A DNA stretch of 53,965 bases from Reyranella sp. CPCC 100927 (GCF_007859315.1 NZ_VOHA01000036.1:1-53965), one strand, 5' to 3'; positions 16,754 through 24,224 are shown, counted from the stretch's first letter. The notes: a model not told the origin generated them from the sequence alone. A program made the numbers and translations.

Positions 16754-17920
16754 TTACCGCACGCTGGTGCCCAGGACCTCGCGGGCGATCAGCATGCGCT
16801 GCACTTCGCTGGGGCCTTCACCGACGCGGCGGATGCGCATCTCGCGGTACCAGCGCTCCAGCGGCAGGTCCTTGGTCATGCCCATGCCGCCGTGGATCTG
16901 CATCGAGCGGTCGACCACGCGCCAGCCGCCTTCCGAGGCGGTGAGCTTGGCGATCGCCGCCTCGGTGCGGAAGGGGATGCCGCGGCGCGCCTTCTCGGCC
17001 GCCTGCAGGGTGAACAGGCGCGCCGTGCGGATGTCGAGCTCGTTGTCGACCAGCATCCACTGGATGGCCTGGCGGTCCGACAGCCGCGCGCCAAAGGTCT
17101 CGCGCATCTTGGACCACTCGATCGCCATCTCATGCGCGGCGATGGCGACGCCGATGCAGCCGGCGGCGTAGGGGATGCGCTGGCGCGTGAGGCGATCGTT
17201 GGCCACCGCGAAGCCCTTGTTGACCTCGCCCAGCACCTGGTGATCCGACACCCAGCAATCCTTGAACTCGAGCTCCGTGGCGTAGCTCGACGAGCGCAGG
17301 GTGTGCACCACGCGCCGCACGTGGAAGCCCGGCGTGTCGTTGTCGACGATGAAGCAGGTGATGCCGCCGCGGCCCTTGCTGGCATCGGTGCGCGCGAACA
17401 CGATGCCGTACTGCGCCCGATCGGCACCGGAGATGAAGATCTTGCTGCCGTTGATCACCCAGCCGTTGTCCTTGCGCTCGGCCTTGGTGCGGATGGCGCG
17501 GGCCGGATCGCTGCCGCCCGACGGCTCGGTGAGCCCGAAGAATGCTTTCTTCTCGCCGCGCAGGGTGGGGAAGAGGTAGCGCTCCTTCTGATCGTCATTG
17601 GCCTCGAACAGTTGGGCCAGGCCGGCGCCGCCGAAGGTGCCGTAGCAGGGTGCGTAGAGGCCGGCGCGGTGCTGCGCCATCTCGATCGCGAGCAACGTGC
17701 GGGTCACGATGTCGATGTCGGGGCCGCCGAACTCGGGCGGGATGTCGATGCCGTACAGCCCCATCGCCTTGGTCTTCTCGACCAGGCGGGCATGATCCTT
17801 GGGATCGAGTTCCGAGGCGTCGGGATCGAGCTTGGCCTCCAGCGGCAGGATCTCCTCGCGCACGAAGCGGCGCACGTTGTCGATCAGCATCTGCTGTTCG
17901 TCGGAGGGGTCGAAATCCAT
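16754..17920 (-). CDS. Acyl-CoA dehydrogenase
   Basis: 388 residues, the normal family length. FAD-dependent oxidation of an acyl-CoA to the 2-enoyl-CoA, with electrons passed to ETF. Visible signatures: N-terminal helical domain (MDFDPSDEQQMLIDNVRRFVREEI), the FAD/substrate strand FFGLTEPSGGSDPA, WVINGSKIFISGAD, AYAAGCIGVAIAAHEMAIEW-like helices, and the C-terminal dinucleotide-binding IHGGMGMTKDLPLERWYREMR, RVGEGPSEVQRM. The ATG at 17920 lies after a GGAGGAC-like site. Downstream are the CACAGAG repeat and the CoA-transferase; upstream the small GIY-YIG-like gene ends 19 bases away. Chain-length or branched substrate specificity cannot be read from sequence alone. Confidence 0.93.
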   Translation of the reverse strand: MDFDPSDEQQMLIDNVRRFVREEILPLEAKLDPDASELDPKDHARLVEKTKAMGLYGIDIPPEFGGPDIDIVTRTLLAIEMAQHRAGLYAPCYGTFGGAGLAQLFEANDDQKERYLFPTLRGEKKAFFGLTEPSGGSDPARAIRTKAERKDNGWVINGSKIFISGADRAQYGIVFARTDASKGRGGITCFIVDNDTPGFHVRRVVHTLRSSSYATELEFKDCWVSDHQVLGEVNKGFAVANDRLTRQRIPYAAGCIGVAIAAHEMAIEWSKMRETFGARLSDRQAIQWMLVDNELDIRTARLFTLQAAEKARRGIPFRTEAAIAKLTASEGGWRVVDRSMQIHGGMGMTKDLPLERWYREMRIRRVGEGPSEVQRMLIAREVLGTSVR

Positions 17921-17938
17921 GGCGTTGTCCTCCGATCG

Positions 17939-18274
17939 TCAGCGCGGGCTCAGCCGACCCAGCCGCGGTGGCGGATTGGCGGCGTTGTCGCGCGGCAGGC
18001 TGCCGGTGTCGGCCTGGTGCAGCATCAGCAGCTCCTGGTAGCGGGTCGTGTACTGCATGTTGATCTCGACGCGGAACGTATGGCCCTGCGGCCGCGCGGC
18101 AAGCTCCTGTTCCAGCGCGCTGCGCAGACCGAAGCGCGCGTGGCCGCCGGCATAGCCGATGTGCACGATCGTTCCGTCGGCATCGGCAATCTGATAGACG
18201 CCCAGCTGGCCCGGCAGCCGCGCCACGGCCTCCGCCGTCAGGGGTATCCACGGTTTGTCAGGACGCAGCTGCAT
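17939..18274 (-). CDS. Small GIY-YIG-like protein
   Basis: 111 residues from ATG 18274. The core GVYQIADADGTIVHIGYAGGHARFGLRSAL resembles a GIY-YIG fold (G-V-Y ... H-I-G motif followed by an Arg-containing helix), but Tyr of the second motif is His and the usual nuclease Glu/Asn is not obvious. It ends TRYQELLMLHQAD. Nuclease activity is doubtful. It sits between crotonase and acyl-CoA dehydrogenase genes on the same strand, 18 bases before the latter, so it is probably co-transcribed with a CoA catabolic set, an unexpected setting for a nuclease fold. The longer frame starting at 18421 is repeat sequence and is rejected. Confidence 0.65.
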   Translation of the reverse strand: MQLRPDKPWIPLTAEAVARLPGQLGVYQIADADGTIVHIGYAGGHARFGLRSALEQELAARPQGHTFRVEINMQYTTRYQELLMLHQADTGSLPRDNAANPPPRLGRLSPR

Positions 18275-18292
18275 GGGGGTTCCTTGGCTTTT

Positions 18293-18420
18293 AGGACCGC
18301 GGGCGTCCACGCCCGCATTCGCTCGAAGCAAAGCGGAGAGCGAAAGAGTGTCGGCGCGGTCGCGCAACAAGCGAAAGCGAAGCTTTCGCTGGAGATGCGC
18401 GCGTGGACGCGCGCGGTCCA
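18293..18420. repeat. Inverted repeat, 20-bp arms, with an inner hairpin
   Basis: 18293-18312 pairs with 18401-18420 (18 of 20; GGACCGCGGGCGTCCACGC-like). The centre contains GCGAAAGCGAAGCTTTCGC, which shares its GCGAAAGC...GCTTTCGC inner hairpin with the repeat at 1466-1484. It separates the crotonase stop from the GIY-YIG-like gene start and belongs to the same composite repeat family as 1410-1512. Confidence 0.75.
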
Positions 18421-18436
18421 AAAATCGAAAACACCC

Positions 18437-19198
18437 TCACCGTCCCTTGAACACGGCGGTGCGTTTCTCCAGGCGCGCCTTCATGCCTTCCTGCGCGTCC
18501 TGGCTTTTCATGGCCGCGCCCACCAGCGCATCGATATCGTCGTGCGCGATGCCGTCGCGGAACTGCAGCTGGCGCACGGTCAGGCCTTTCATGGCGCGCA
18601 GCGACAGCGGCGCGTTGGCGGCCAGGCGGTCGATGACCTTCTGCGCTGCGGCATCGAGTTCGGCCGCCGGCACGCAGCGGGCGATCAGGCCCAGCGCGTG
18701 CAGGCGGGGCGCCGGCAGCGGATCGCCCAGCAGCAGCATCTCGCGCGTCGTCACCGGGCCCAGCACTTCCATCAGCTTCTTGGCCAGGAACCAGTTCGGC
18801 GCCAGCCCGACCTGGGCCAGCGACATGCCGAAGCGCGCCGCGTCGCTGGCGACCACCAGGTCGCAGTGCAGGGCGAGCTCGTTGCCGCCGGCGATGGCGT
18901 CGCCCTGGACGACGGCGACGACGGGCAGCGGGTTGGTCTCGATCGCATGCAGCATGTCCTCGATGCCGCTCGCCTCGCCGCTGCCGATGGTCTCGCGCCG
19001 TTCGGACATGTCGAGGCCGGCGCAGAACACGCGGCCCTTGCCGCGGATGACGATAACCCGGTCGTCGGCAGCGGCGGGCGCCGTGAGGGCGGCCTTCAGG
19101 TCGCGCAGCAGCTCGCTGTCCAGCGCATTGCGCTTATCGGGCCTGTTCAGCCAGACGGTCGTGACCGGTCCGCTCTTCTCGACAATGACCTTGCTCAC
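18437..19198 (-). CDS. Enoyl-CoA hydratase/isomerase family protein
   Basis: 253 residues from GTG 19198, which has GGAGGAC upstream at ideal spacing; an ATG at 19240 would place that site inside the gene. Crotonase fold: VTTVWLNRPDKRNALD, the oxyanion-hole segments GKGRVFCAGLD and DAIAGGNELALHCDLVVAS, then RFGMSLAQVGLAPNW and C-terminal helices. In hydratases the last-named segment usually carries a catalytic Glu (PE..lG). Here it reads LAQVGLAPN, while the first Glu (GNELA) is kept. It may therefore be an isomerase, hydrolase or other crotonase-type enzyme rather than a 2-enoyl-CoA hydratase. First gene of the minus-strand CoA set. Confidence 0.88.
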   Translation of the reverse strand: MSKVIVEKSGPVTTVWLNRPDKRNALDSELLRDLKAALTAPAAADDRVIVIRGKGRVFCAGLDMSERRETIGSGEASGIEDMLHAIETNPLPVVAVVQGDAIAGGNELALHCDLVVASDAARFGMSLAQVGLAPNWFLAKKLMEVLGPVTTREMLLLGDPLPAPRLHALGLIARCVPAAELDAAAQKVIDRLAANAPLSLRAMKGLTVRQLQFRDGIAHDDIDALVGAAMKSQDAQEGMKARLEKRTAVFKGR

Positions 19199-19378
19199 CG
19201 GCGTCCTCCATCCCGCATCGTGATTCGATGTTCGAACCATGAAGGCACACGGCAGCAGGAGCGTCGAGCCGCTTCATGCAAGGCGGATATGACGAACTGG
19301 CCATTCGCACGGTGGACGCCCGCGCCGGCAGCGAACCGTGCTCATGCCAGGGCGAAGAGCCGTCGGGCCCGAAGGTGC

Positions 19379-20182
19379 CTATCCGGCGGCGAGGAAGCGG
19401 TCGATCAAACCGGCGACAAGGCCGGATGCGGTCACGTGGGCGACATGGCCATGGCCGCTCAGCGTGCTGACCGTGGCGGACGGCAGTGCCGTCGACAGCG
19501 CCTGTGTCGCCGCGGCGAGGTTGGCGGACGTCTCCGTGCCGAGCAATAGCTGCGTTGGTGCCTTGATCGCAACGTAGCGGCTGACGTCGGCGGGCAGCGC
19601 GTCGATGGCGCGCAACTCGCGCACCCAGACCGGGGCCAGCGCGACCCGCGCGGCCCAGTCCGGTGCGCGGCGCATCGCGGCGACGGCGCTGTCGGGCATG
19701 CGCACGATCCTGCTGAGCGCCAGGGTCAGGGCTTCGTCGAGTGCGCCGGCGTCGACCAGCGCCGCGTAGGACGCCAAGGCATCACCGGCGACAGGGCCGT
19801 CGACCGGCAGCGGCGGCTCGTAGAGCACGACCCGTGCGGCGGACACGACACCGGCGGCCAGGCCTTCGAGAACGCACGTCGCGCCGAACGAGTGTCCGAT
19901 CACGATCTCCGCGCCTGCAGCCGCCATGACGGCGCCGATGTCGTCCGCCTCGCGTCCGATGGCGTAGGCATCGTTGCCGGCACCACTCAAGCCGCGGCCA
20001 CGCCGATCAACAAGGTACACCGCGTAGCGATCGGCGAGCGCCTCAGCCACCGCCCGCCACGCCTCTCCCGTCGAGCTGCTGCCGTGCACCACCACGACTG
20101 GGGGACCCGATCCGACGATCCTGGCGCCGATCGGCGTGCCGTCCGCCGATGTGACTGTGATCGTGCGCGCCATGACCGTCAT
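19379..20182 (-). CDS. Alpha/beta hydrolase
   Basis: 267 residues. Alpha/beta-hydrolase fold with the oxyanion segment VVVVHGSSSTGEAW, the strand DRRGRGLSG, the nucleophile elbow GHSFGA, and the C-terminal catalytic His in LSGHGHVAH. An acid in the expected strand after LLLGTET is not clear. Esterase, lactonase or related C-C/ester hydrolase; the substrate cannot be told. It starts 6 bases after the stop of the Bug receptor gene and its ribosome site (GGAG) overlaps that gene's end, so the two are co-transcribed. This supports hydrolysis of a compound imported through the receptor. Confidence 0.85.
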   Translation of the reverse strand: MTVMARTITVTSADGTPIGARIVGSGPPVVVVHGSSSTGEAWRAVAEALADRYAVYLVDRRGRGLSGAGNDAYAIGREADDIGAVMAAAGAEIVIGHSFGATCVLEGLAAGVVSAARVVLYEPPLPVDGPVAGDALASYAALVDAGALDEALTLALSRIVRMPDSAVAAMRRAPDWAARVALAPVWVRELRAIDALPADVSRYVAIKAPTQLLLGTETSANLAAATQALSTALPSATVSTLSGHGHVAHVTASGLVAGLIDRFLAAG

Positions 20183-20188
20183 GCTGGA

Positions 20189-21160
20189 TCACTCCGGCTG
20201 GATGCCGGCGGCCTGGATCGTCTTGCGCCAGCGCTCGATCTCGCTCTTGGTGAAGGCGGCGAATTCCTGCGGCGACATCAGCACGACGTCGGCGGCGCCG
20301 GCGGTCATCAGGTCGCGCGTGGCGGCGTCGGCGGTGATCTCGCGCAGCTTGGCGTAGATCGCCTCGACGACGGGCGCCGGCGTCTTGGCCGGCGCGTAGA
20401 TCGCCTGCCACCAGGTGAGCTCGTAGCCCGGTACGCCGGCCTCGATCATGGTGGGCAGGTCGGGCGCCGCCTTGGTGCGCTCGCGGCTGGTCACCGCCAG
20501 CGCCCGCACCTTGCCAGCCTTGATCTGCGGCAGGGCGTTCTGTGGGTCGGAGAACATCAGCTGCACGGTACCGGCGATCAGGTCCTGCATCGCCGGCGGG
20601 CTGCTCTTGTAGGGCACATGCACGATGTTGACGCCGGTGAGCTGCTTGTAGAGCTCGGCCGACATGCGCTGCGAGGAACTGCCCTCGCTGAAGTTCAGCT
20701 TGCCGGGATTGGCCTTGGCGTAGGCCGTGAGCTCGGCGATCGACTTCACCGGCAGGTCGGGATGCACCAGCACGATGTTGGCGCCGAGCACGACGGTGGT
20801 GACGGCCTCGAAGTCCTTGACCGGGTCATAACTGAGATTCTTGATCAGCCACGGGTTGGCGGCGTGCGTCGTGTTGGTGGCGACCAGCAGGGTGTGGCCG
20901 TCAGGCGCGGCGCGCGCGACATCGCTCGCCGCCAGCATGCCGCCGGCGCCGGGCTTGTTGTCGACCACCACCGGCTGGTTCCAGGCGGCTTGCAGCTTGG
21001 CCGCGAGCGCGCGCGACACGATGTCGGTGGCGCTGCCGGCGGCAAACGGCACCACCAGCCGCATCGGCTTGCTGGGCGCCCAGGCCGCCTGGGCTCGCGC
21101 GGCTGTGGGCAAGGCGGAGAGAGCGGCAGTACCCAGCAGAGCAGTGCGGCGTGTGAGCAT
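20189..21160 (-). CDS. Bug/TctC-family periplasmic substrate-binding protein
   Basis: 323 residues from ATG 21160 (GGGAGG nine bases upstream). N-terminal export signal MLTRRTALLGTAALSALPTAARAQ, possibly Tat-type. Family signatures are clear: MRLVVPFAAGSATDIVSRALAAKL, VVDNKPGAGGMLAASDVARAAPDGHTLL, VPYKSSPPAMQDLIAGTVQ, TMIEAGVPGYELTWWQA. These receptors bind carboxylates or aromatic acids for tripartite tricarboxylate transport, but the membrane subunits (TctA/B) are not nearby, which is common for expanded Bug families. It precedes the alpha/beta hydrolase in one operon. Confidence 0.93.
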   Translation of the reverse strand: MLTRRTALLGTAALSALPTAARAQAAWAPSKPMRLVVPFAAGSATDIVSRALAAKLQAAWNQPVVVDNKPGAGGMLAASDVARAAPDGHTLLVATNTTHAANPWLIKNLSYDPVKDFEAVTTVVLGANIVLVHPDLPVKSIAELTAYAKANPGKLNFSEGSSSQRMSAELYKQLTGVNIVHVPYKSSPPAMQDLIAGTVQLMFSDPQNALPQIKAGKVRALAVTSRERTKAAPDLPTMIEAGVPGYELTWWQAIYAPAKTPAPVVEAIYAKLREITADAATRDLMTAGAADVVLMSPQEFAAFTKSEIERWRKTIQAAGIQPE

Positions 21161-21237
21161 GATCGACAACCTCCCTGTTTGCGGGCAGTCGATCACGCAC
21201 CATGGACCAAGGCAAGGCTGGAGGGAGAGCGTTCAGT

Positions 21238-21384
21238 TCCTCTCCCGCGAGCGGGAGAGGAAGGGGCCCATTGCGCGCAGCGCAATGGGAAGGTGAGGGG
21301 CCAAGGACGCGGTGCCGTGCGTGGCGCCCTCACCCGCCGGACGCTTCGCGTCCGTCGACCTCTCCCGCCTGCGGCAGAGGTGAA
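21238..21384. repeat. Dispersed composite palindromic repeat, copy A1
   Basis: Begins CCTCTCCCGCGAGCGGGAGAGG (hairpin), then CCCATTGCGC/GCGCAATGGG (hairpin), AAGGTGAGGGG, a variable middle, and the mirrored half GCCCTCACCCGCCGG, a CGCTTCGCG core and CGTCGACCTCTCCCGC. A second near-identical copy lies at 27579-27728 and a fragment at 1344-1381. It ends 2 bases before the msrP stop codon. Confidence 0.85.
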
Positions 21385-21385
21385 A

Positions 21386-22348
21386 TCACATGAACAGCTT
21401 CTCGCCCTTCATATCCTTGTAGAGACCGGCGACGAATTCGCCGTAGCCGTTGTAGAGCTGGGTGGGGATGCGCTCGTCGCTGCCCAGCAGCTTCTCGCTG
21501 GCCTGGCTCCAGCGCGGGTGCGGTACTTCCGGGTTGATGTTAGCCCAGAAGCCGTACTCTTCCTTGATCAGCGCCTCCCAGAACGAGACCGGCCGCTTGT
21601 CGCTGAAGGTGAAGCGCACGATCGACTTCACGTGCTTGAAGCCGTACTTCCACGGTGTCGCCAGGCGCAACGGGGCGCCGTTCTGCGGCACGATCGGTTT
21701 GCCATAGAGCCCGGTGGCGATGAACGACAGCTCGTGCGTCGCCTCGGCCATGGTGAGCCCGTCGGTGTAGGGCCAGGGATAGTAGAACTCGCGCTGGCCG
21801 GGGAAGACCGAGGGGTTGGACGCGGTCTGCATCACCAGGTACTTGGCGTCCGCCTTCGGCTGCGCCAGGTCGACCAGCGCCTTCAGCGGGAAGCCGCTGT
21901 AGGGCACCGCCATCGACCAGGTCTCGACGCAACGATGGCGATAGAGCCGCTCCTCCAGCGGCATCTTGGCCAGCAGGTCGTCGAAGCCCAGCTCGATCGG
22001 CTTGTCGATCAGCCCGTCGATCTTCACCATCCAGGGCCGCAGCTTCATGCGCTTCTGGGCATCGCGCCAGATCGTCTTGTGCGAGCCGAACTCGTAGAAA
22101 TTGTTGTAGGTGGTGGCGAGCTTCTCGGCCGTCACCGGCCGGTCGAGCGTGTATTTGGCGTTCTTCGCCACCGGATAGAGCTTGGCCGACGGATCGGCCT
22201 CCTGCCCCAGCGCGCTCGCGAACGGCAGGGCGCCGCCGATCGTGGCCAGACCCATGCCGCGCAGCATCGCGCGTCGGTTCATGTAAAGCGCCTCCGACGT
22301 TGCGGTGCTCTCCGGCAATTCCCAGCCGCGTCTACGCTTGATCAGCAT
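21386..22348 (-). CDS. msrP: Protein-methionine-sulfoxide reductase catalytic subunit MsrP
   Basis: 320 residues. MsrP (YedY) is a periplasmic molybdopterin enzyme that reduces methionine sulfoxide in envelope proteins. The N-terminus MLIKRRRGWELPES...MNRRAMLRGMGLATIGGA is a Tat-type signal preceded by the extension usual in alphaproteobacterial MsrP. The molybdenum ligand Cys lies in YRHRCVETWSMAVPYSGFPL; other signatures are YNNFYEFGSHK, W.VKIDGL and FYYPWPYTDGLTMAEA. The usual membrane heme partner MsrQ is not adjacent. The neighbouring membrane protein gene is Mpo1-like instead. The stop codon abuts the repeat at 21238-21384. Confidence 0.95.
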   Translation of the reverse strand: MLIKRRRGWELPESTATSEALYMNRRAMLRGMGLATIGGALPFASALGQEADPSAKLYPVAKNAKYTLDRPVTAEKLATTYNNFYEFGSHKTIWRDAQKRMKLRPWMVKIDGLIDKPIELGFDDLLAKMPLEERLYRHRCVETWSMAVPYSGFPLKALVDLAQPKADAKYLVMQTASNPSVFPGQREFYYPWPYTDGLTMAEATHELSFIATGLYGKPIVPQNGAPLRLATPWKYGFKHVKSIVRFTFSDKRPVSFWEALIKEEYGFWANINPEVPHPRWSQASEKLLGSDERIPTQLYNGYGEFVAGLYKDMKGEKLFM

Positions 22349-22420
22349 GGCCCCAAACCTCGTCCGTCTCGCGGCACTTCCGCAGCGACCTACCTGCGGG
22401 GGAAACGTGCTCTCTACAAG

Positions 22421-22945
22421 TCACCTCGGCGTGACGAGTCCGCGAGGTGTCGCCGTGGCCGATGCCATCGCATCGTGCAGATCCCGGCGCCAGCCCAGCG
22501 CCACCATCGTCTCGGCGACCAGGAACATCGGTCCGATGAAGCCTTGGAACAAATTGTCGATCAGGGCCGGCCGCTTGCCTTCGTAATGGTGGCCGAGGAA
22601 CTGCAGGACCCAGCCGCCGACGAACAGCACGGCAAAGGCGATCCAGGTGTTGGTCGGTCCGAGCTGGCGCGCCAGCCATTCCGCCGCCAGCCAGAACAGG
22701 ACCATGACGAGGCCCATCGCCAGGCCGACACCGACGTCGAGCGCGACCCAGCCCAATACAGCCAGCGCGCCCACGATCAGGGCACCGGTGATCACGGTAT
22801 CGCCGGCCGGGATGCGCCACAGCGCGAGCACCAGCAGCAGCGAAAAGACGATGACGGGGATGCCGATGAAGTGCGTCGCCTTGTTGCGCGGATCACGGTG
22901 GACCGCAGCGTAGCTGGCAAGCTGGCGGGTGAAGAAGGAGCTCAT
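22421..22945 (-). CDS. Mpo1-like (DUF962) membrane protein
   Basis: 174 residues from ATG 22945. Matches the Mpo1/YGL010w family of iron-dependent 2-hydroxy fatty acid dioxygenases, with HRDPRNKATHFIGIPVIVFSLLL at the N-terminus and the conserved QFLGHHYEGKRPALIDNLFQGFIGPMFLVAE near the C-terminus, which together supply the His metal ligands. About four hydrophobic segments (residues 25-110) predict an inner-membrane protein. The frame could start at 23041, but those residues derive from a repeat (23002-23037), so the internal ATG is chosen. In bacteria the substrate is not established; alpha-oxidation of hydroxy fatty acids is the family-based expectation. Confidence 0.88.
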   Translation of the reverse strand: MSSFFTRQLASYAAVHRDPRNKATHFIGIPVIVFSLLLVLALWRIPAGDTVITGALIVGALAVLGWVALDVGVGLAMGLVMVLFWLAAEWLARQLGPTNTWIAFAVLFVGGWVLQFLGHHYEGKRPALIDNLFQGFIGPMFLVAETMVALGWRRDLHDAMASATATPRGLVTPR

Positions 22946-23001
22946 GATTGGCCTCCCTTTCGGGGGGCCTACAGTAGCGCGCTGTCGCAACGGGTGCCAC
23001 T

Positions 23002-23037
23002 GCCTGGGAGCGCGGGCGCTCGCCCGCGCCCCCAGGC
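23002..23037. repeat. GGGAGCGCGGGCG-type hairpin
   Basis: 17-bp arms (23002-23018 with 23021-23037; one mismatch) around a 2-base loop. It carries the GGGAGCGCGGGC word also found at 1410-1421 and, partly, at 23588-23606. It lies between the candidate selenoprotein gene and the Mpo1-like gene and may act as a transcript-end hairpin for the former. Confidence 0.7.
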
Positions 23038-23060
23038 GCATGATTGGCGATACGAGACCC

Positions 23061-23495
23061 TTAGGTACGCGTCCCGGTCATCTCCTGGATCCTGGGCCAG
23101 ATCGTGTCTTTCCAGCCGCCGTTGCCGGTGGCGGTCAGCACGATTTTCTGGTTCTGGGCGATGATGAACCGCGGCGTGACATTGCCGCGCTGCGCGCCCT
23201 CGTCGCTCATCAGGAATTCCGTGAGGATCCAGCGCGCCTCGGCCGGCCAGGATTCCTCCTTGAGGATCAGCGAGCCGTTGGCAGGATGCACGACGTGGTA
23301 GTCAAGTTTCTTGAATGCGTCGGAAGCCTTGAAACCGGGTTCGGACTGGGCACGCCAGATCTTGCAGCCGCCTCAAAGCTCGTGGCCGACGAAGGTCACC
23401 GAGATCCGGGACCCCTGGGCGCGGGTCGGTACGACCAGCGCCGGCGCCACCGCGAGGGACAAGCCACCCGCGACCAGCAATCGGCGATAGAGCAT
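23061..23495 (-). CDS. Exported thioredoxin-fold protein with in-frame TGA in its CxxC position (candidate selenoprotein)
   Basis: From ATG 23495, preceded by a perfect AAGGAGGT, one frame runs 145 codons to 23061 with a single internal TGA at codon 41 (23373-23375). Residues 1-27 form an export signal (MLYRRLLVAGG...PTRAQG). Then comes strand ISVTFVGHEL, the TGA, and GGC, so the site reads (TGA)-Gly-Gly-Cys44 exactly where thioredoxin-fold proteins carry C-x-x-C. Downstream coding stays intact: a cis-Pro loop GNVTPRFIIAQN (Pro108) and a C-terminal helix WKDTIWPRIQEM, resembling SoxS/SoxW-type periplasmic thioredoxins. Either TGA encodes selenocysteine (U-x-x-C) or it is a recent nonsense mutation. 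An isolated frame starting at 23291 would lack signal, first strand and active site. Likely role: periplasmic thiol/disulfide exchange. Confidence 0.7.
23346..23358 (-). promoter_or_regulatory. Possible minimal bacterial SECIS hairpin after the in-frame TGA
   Basis: In the mRNA, CUGG pairs with CCAG around loop CGUGC. The loop begins 19 nt after the UGA and has G as its second base. Published bacterial SECIS rules ask for a loop about 16-37 nt after UGA with a G among its first two bases, so position and loop fit. The 4-bp stem is short, and chance occurrence in GC-rich DNA is easy. Confidence 0.3.
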
Positions 23496-23618
23496 GCAAC
23501 CTCCTTGAATGTCACGACTCTCCACGGCCGTGGTGTGGCACAGGACCGGCTGCTTCTGAAAGTGCCCTCACCGCATCGTGACACCTTGGGAGCGCGGGCA
23601 TCCCGCCGGTGCCAGCCT

Positions 23619-24125
23619 CTAGCTGGTCCGCCACAACGACAACAACGGGCCGCTCCTGCCGGCAACCGGGTCGCAGGCGGGAAACGGCGCACGGGCGATA
23701 CGGGCGACCGTGTCGGCCGTTGCCGGATCGCGGCTCACGTCGGTGTTCTGGCCCGGCGGGTAACCGCCGACCACCAACAGGTCGCGCGTGGCATCCAGGC
23801 GGCAGTGGCCGGTGCCCGCCGGCAGCAGGGCGACGTCGCCAGCCTCGACCTCGATCTCGCTGCCGCCGGGACCACCCAACAGCAGGCGCGCGCTGCCCTG
23901 GGCAAAGCCCAGCACCTCATGCGCGTCGGGATGATAATGGTGATAGGCATAGACGCCGTTGCGCCATTGCGCGGGCCAGCCGTTCTTCTCGAACAAGGCC
24001 TCGAACGCGCGCGCCGCGTCGGCTGCGCTGCCGGCTGGCACCACGCGGCGGTACAGCAGCACCGGCAAACGCGGGTTGTTCGGCACCCAGCCGTTGGCAT
24101 CGAGGTACAGCGTTTCTGGCGACAT
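23619..24125 (-). CDS. Cupin domain protein (YjlB-like)
   Basis: 168 residues from ATG 24125 (GGGAGA upstream). A single cupin: [15 protein letters not shown] at the N-terminus, motif 1 in [27 protein letters not shown] (His ligands and Glu) and motif 2 in [18 protein letters not shown]. The family-typical [13 protein letters not shown] tail is also seen. YjlB-type cupins are uncharacterised metal-binding proteins. The gene is upstream of the thioredoxin-fold gene on the same strand, about 120 bases apart with a partial repeat between, so co-transcription is possible but not compelling. Confidence 0.85.
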   Translation of the reverse strand: MSPETLYLDANGWVPNNPRLPVLLYRRVVPAGSAADAARAFEALFEKNGWPAQWRNGVYAYHHYHPDAHEVLGFAQGSARLLLGGPGGSEIEVEAGDVALLPAGTGHCRLDATRDLLVVGGYPPGQNTDVSRDPATADTVARIARAPFPACDPVAGRSGPLLSLWRTS

Positions 24126-24131
24126 ATTCTC

Positions 24132-24210
24132 CCTTCCCCGCTTGCGGGGAAGGTGGTCCGGAAGGGGAGCCGACGTGGTGCGCATCACAAAGACCTCGCT
24201 GACTCCCCTC
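24132..24210 (+). repeat. Dispersed palindromic repeat, copy 2, with adjoining hairpin
   Basis: 24132-24151 is a CTTCCCCG/CGGGGAAG hairpin; 24160-24210 is the forward-strand counterpart of 68-119, sharing GGGGAGCCGACGTGGT, ACAAAGA and CTCG. It lies between the EF-G-like gene stop and the cupin start. Confidence 0.7.
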
Positions 24211-24224
24211 GGCCGATCAGCGTA

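Noticed and set aside
15047-19549. 1500-residue plus-strand frame across the CoA gene block
   Set aside because: Antisense shadow of real minus-strand genes; low-complexity Arg/Ala/Gly/His composition and no family resemblance.
19892-23164. 1090-residue plus-strand frame
   Set aside because: Runs opposite the hydrolase, Bug, msrP and Mpo1-like genes; compositional artefact of GC-rich codons.
23302-23499. Separate 65-residue minus-strand frame upstream of the thioredoxin-fold part
   Set aside because: Different frame from the signal-bearing start at 23495; low-complexity composition; the read-through frame explains the region better.
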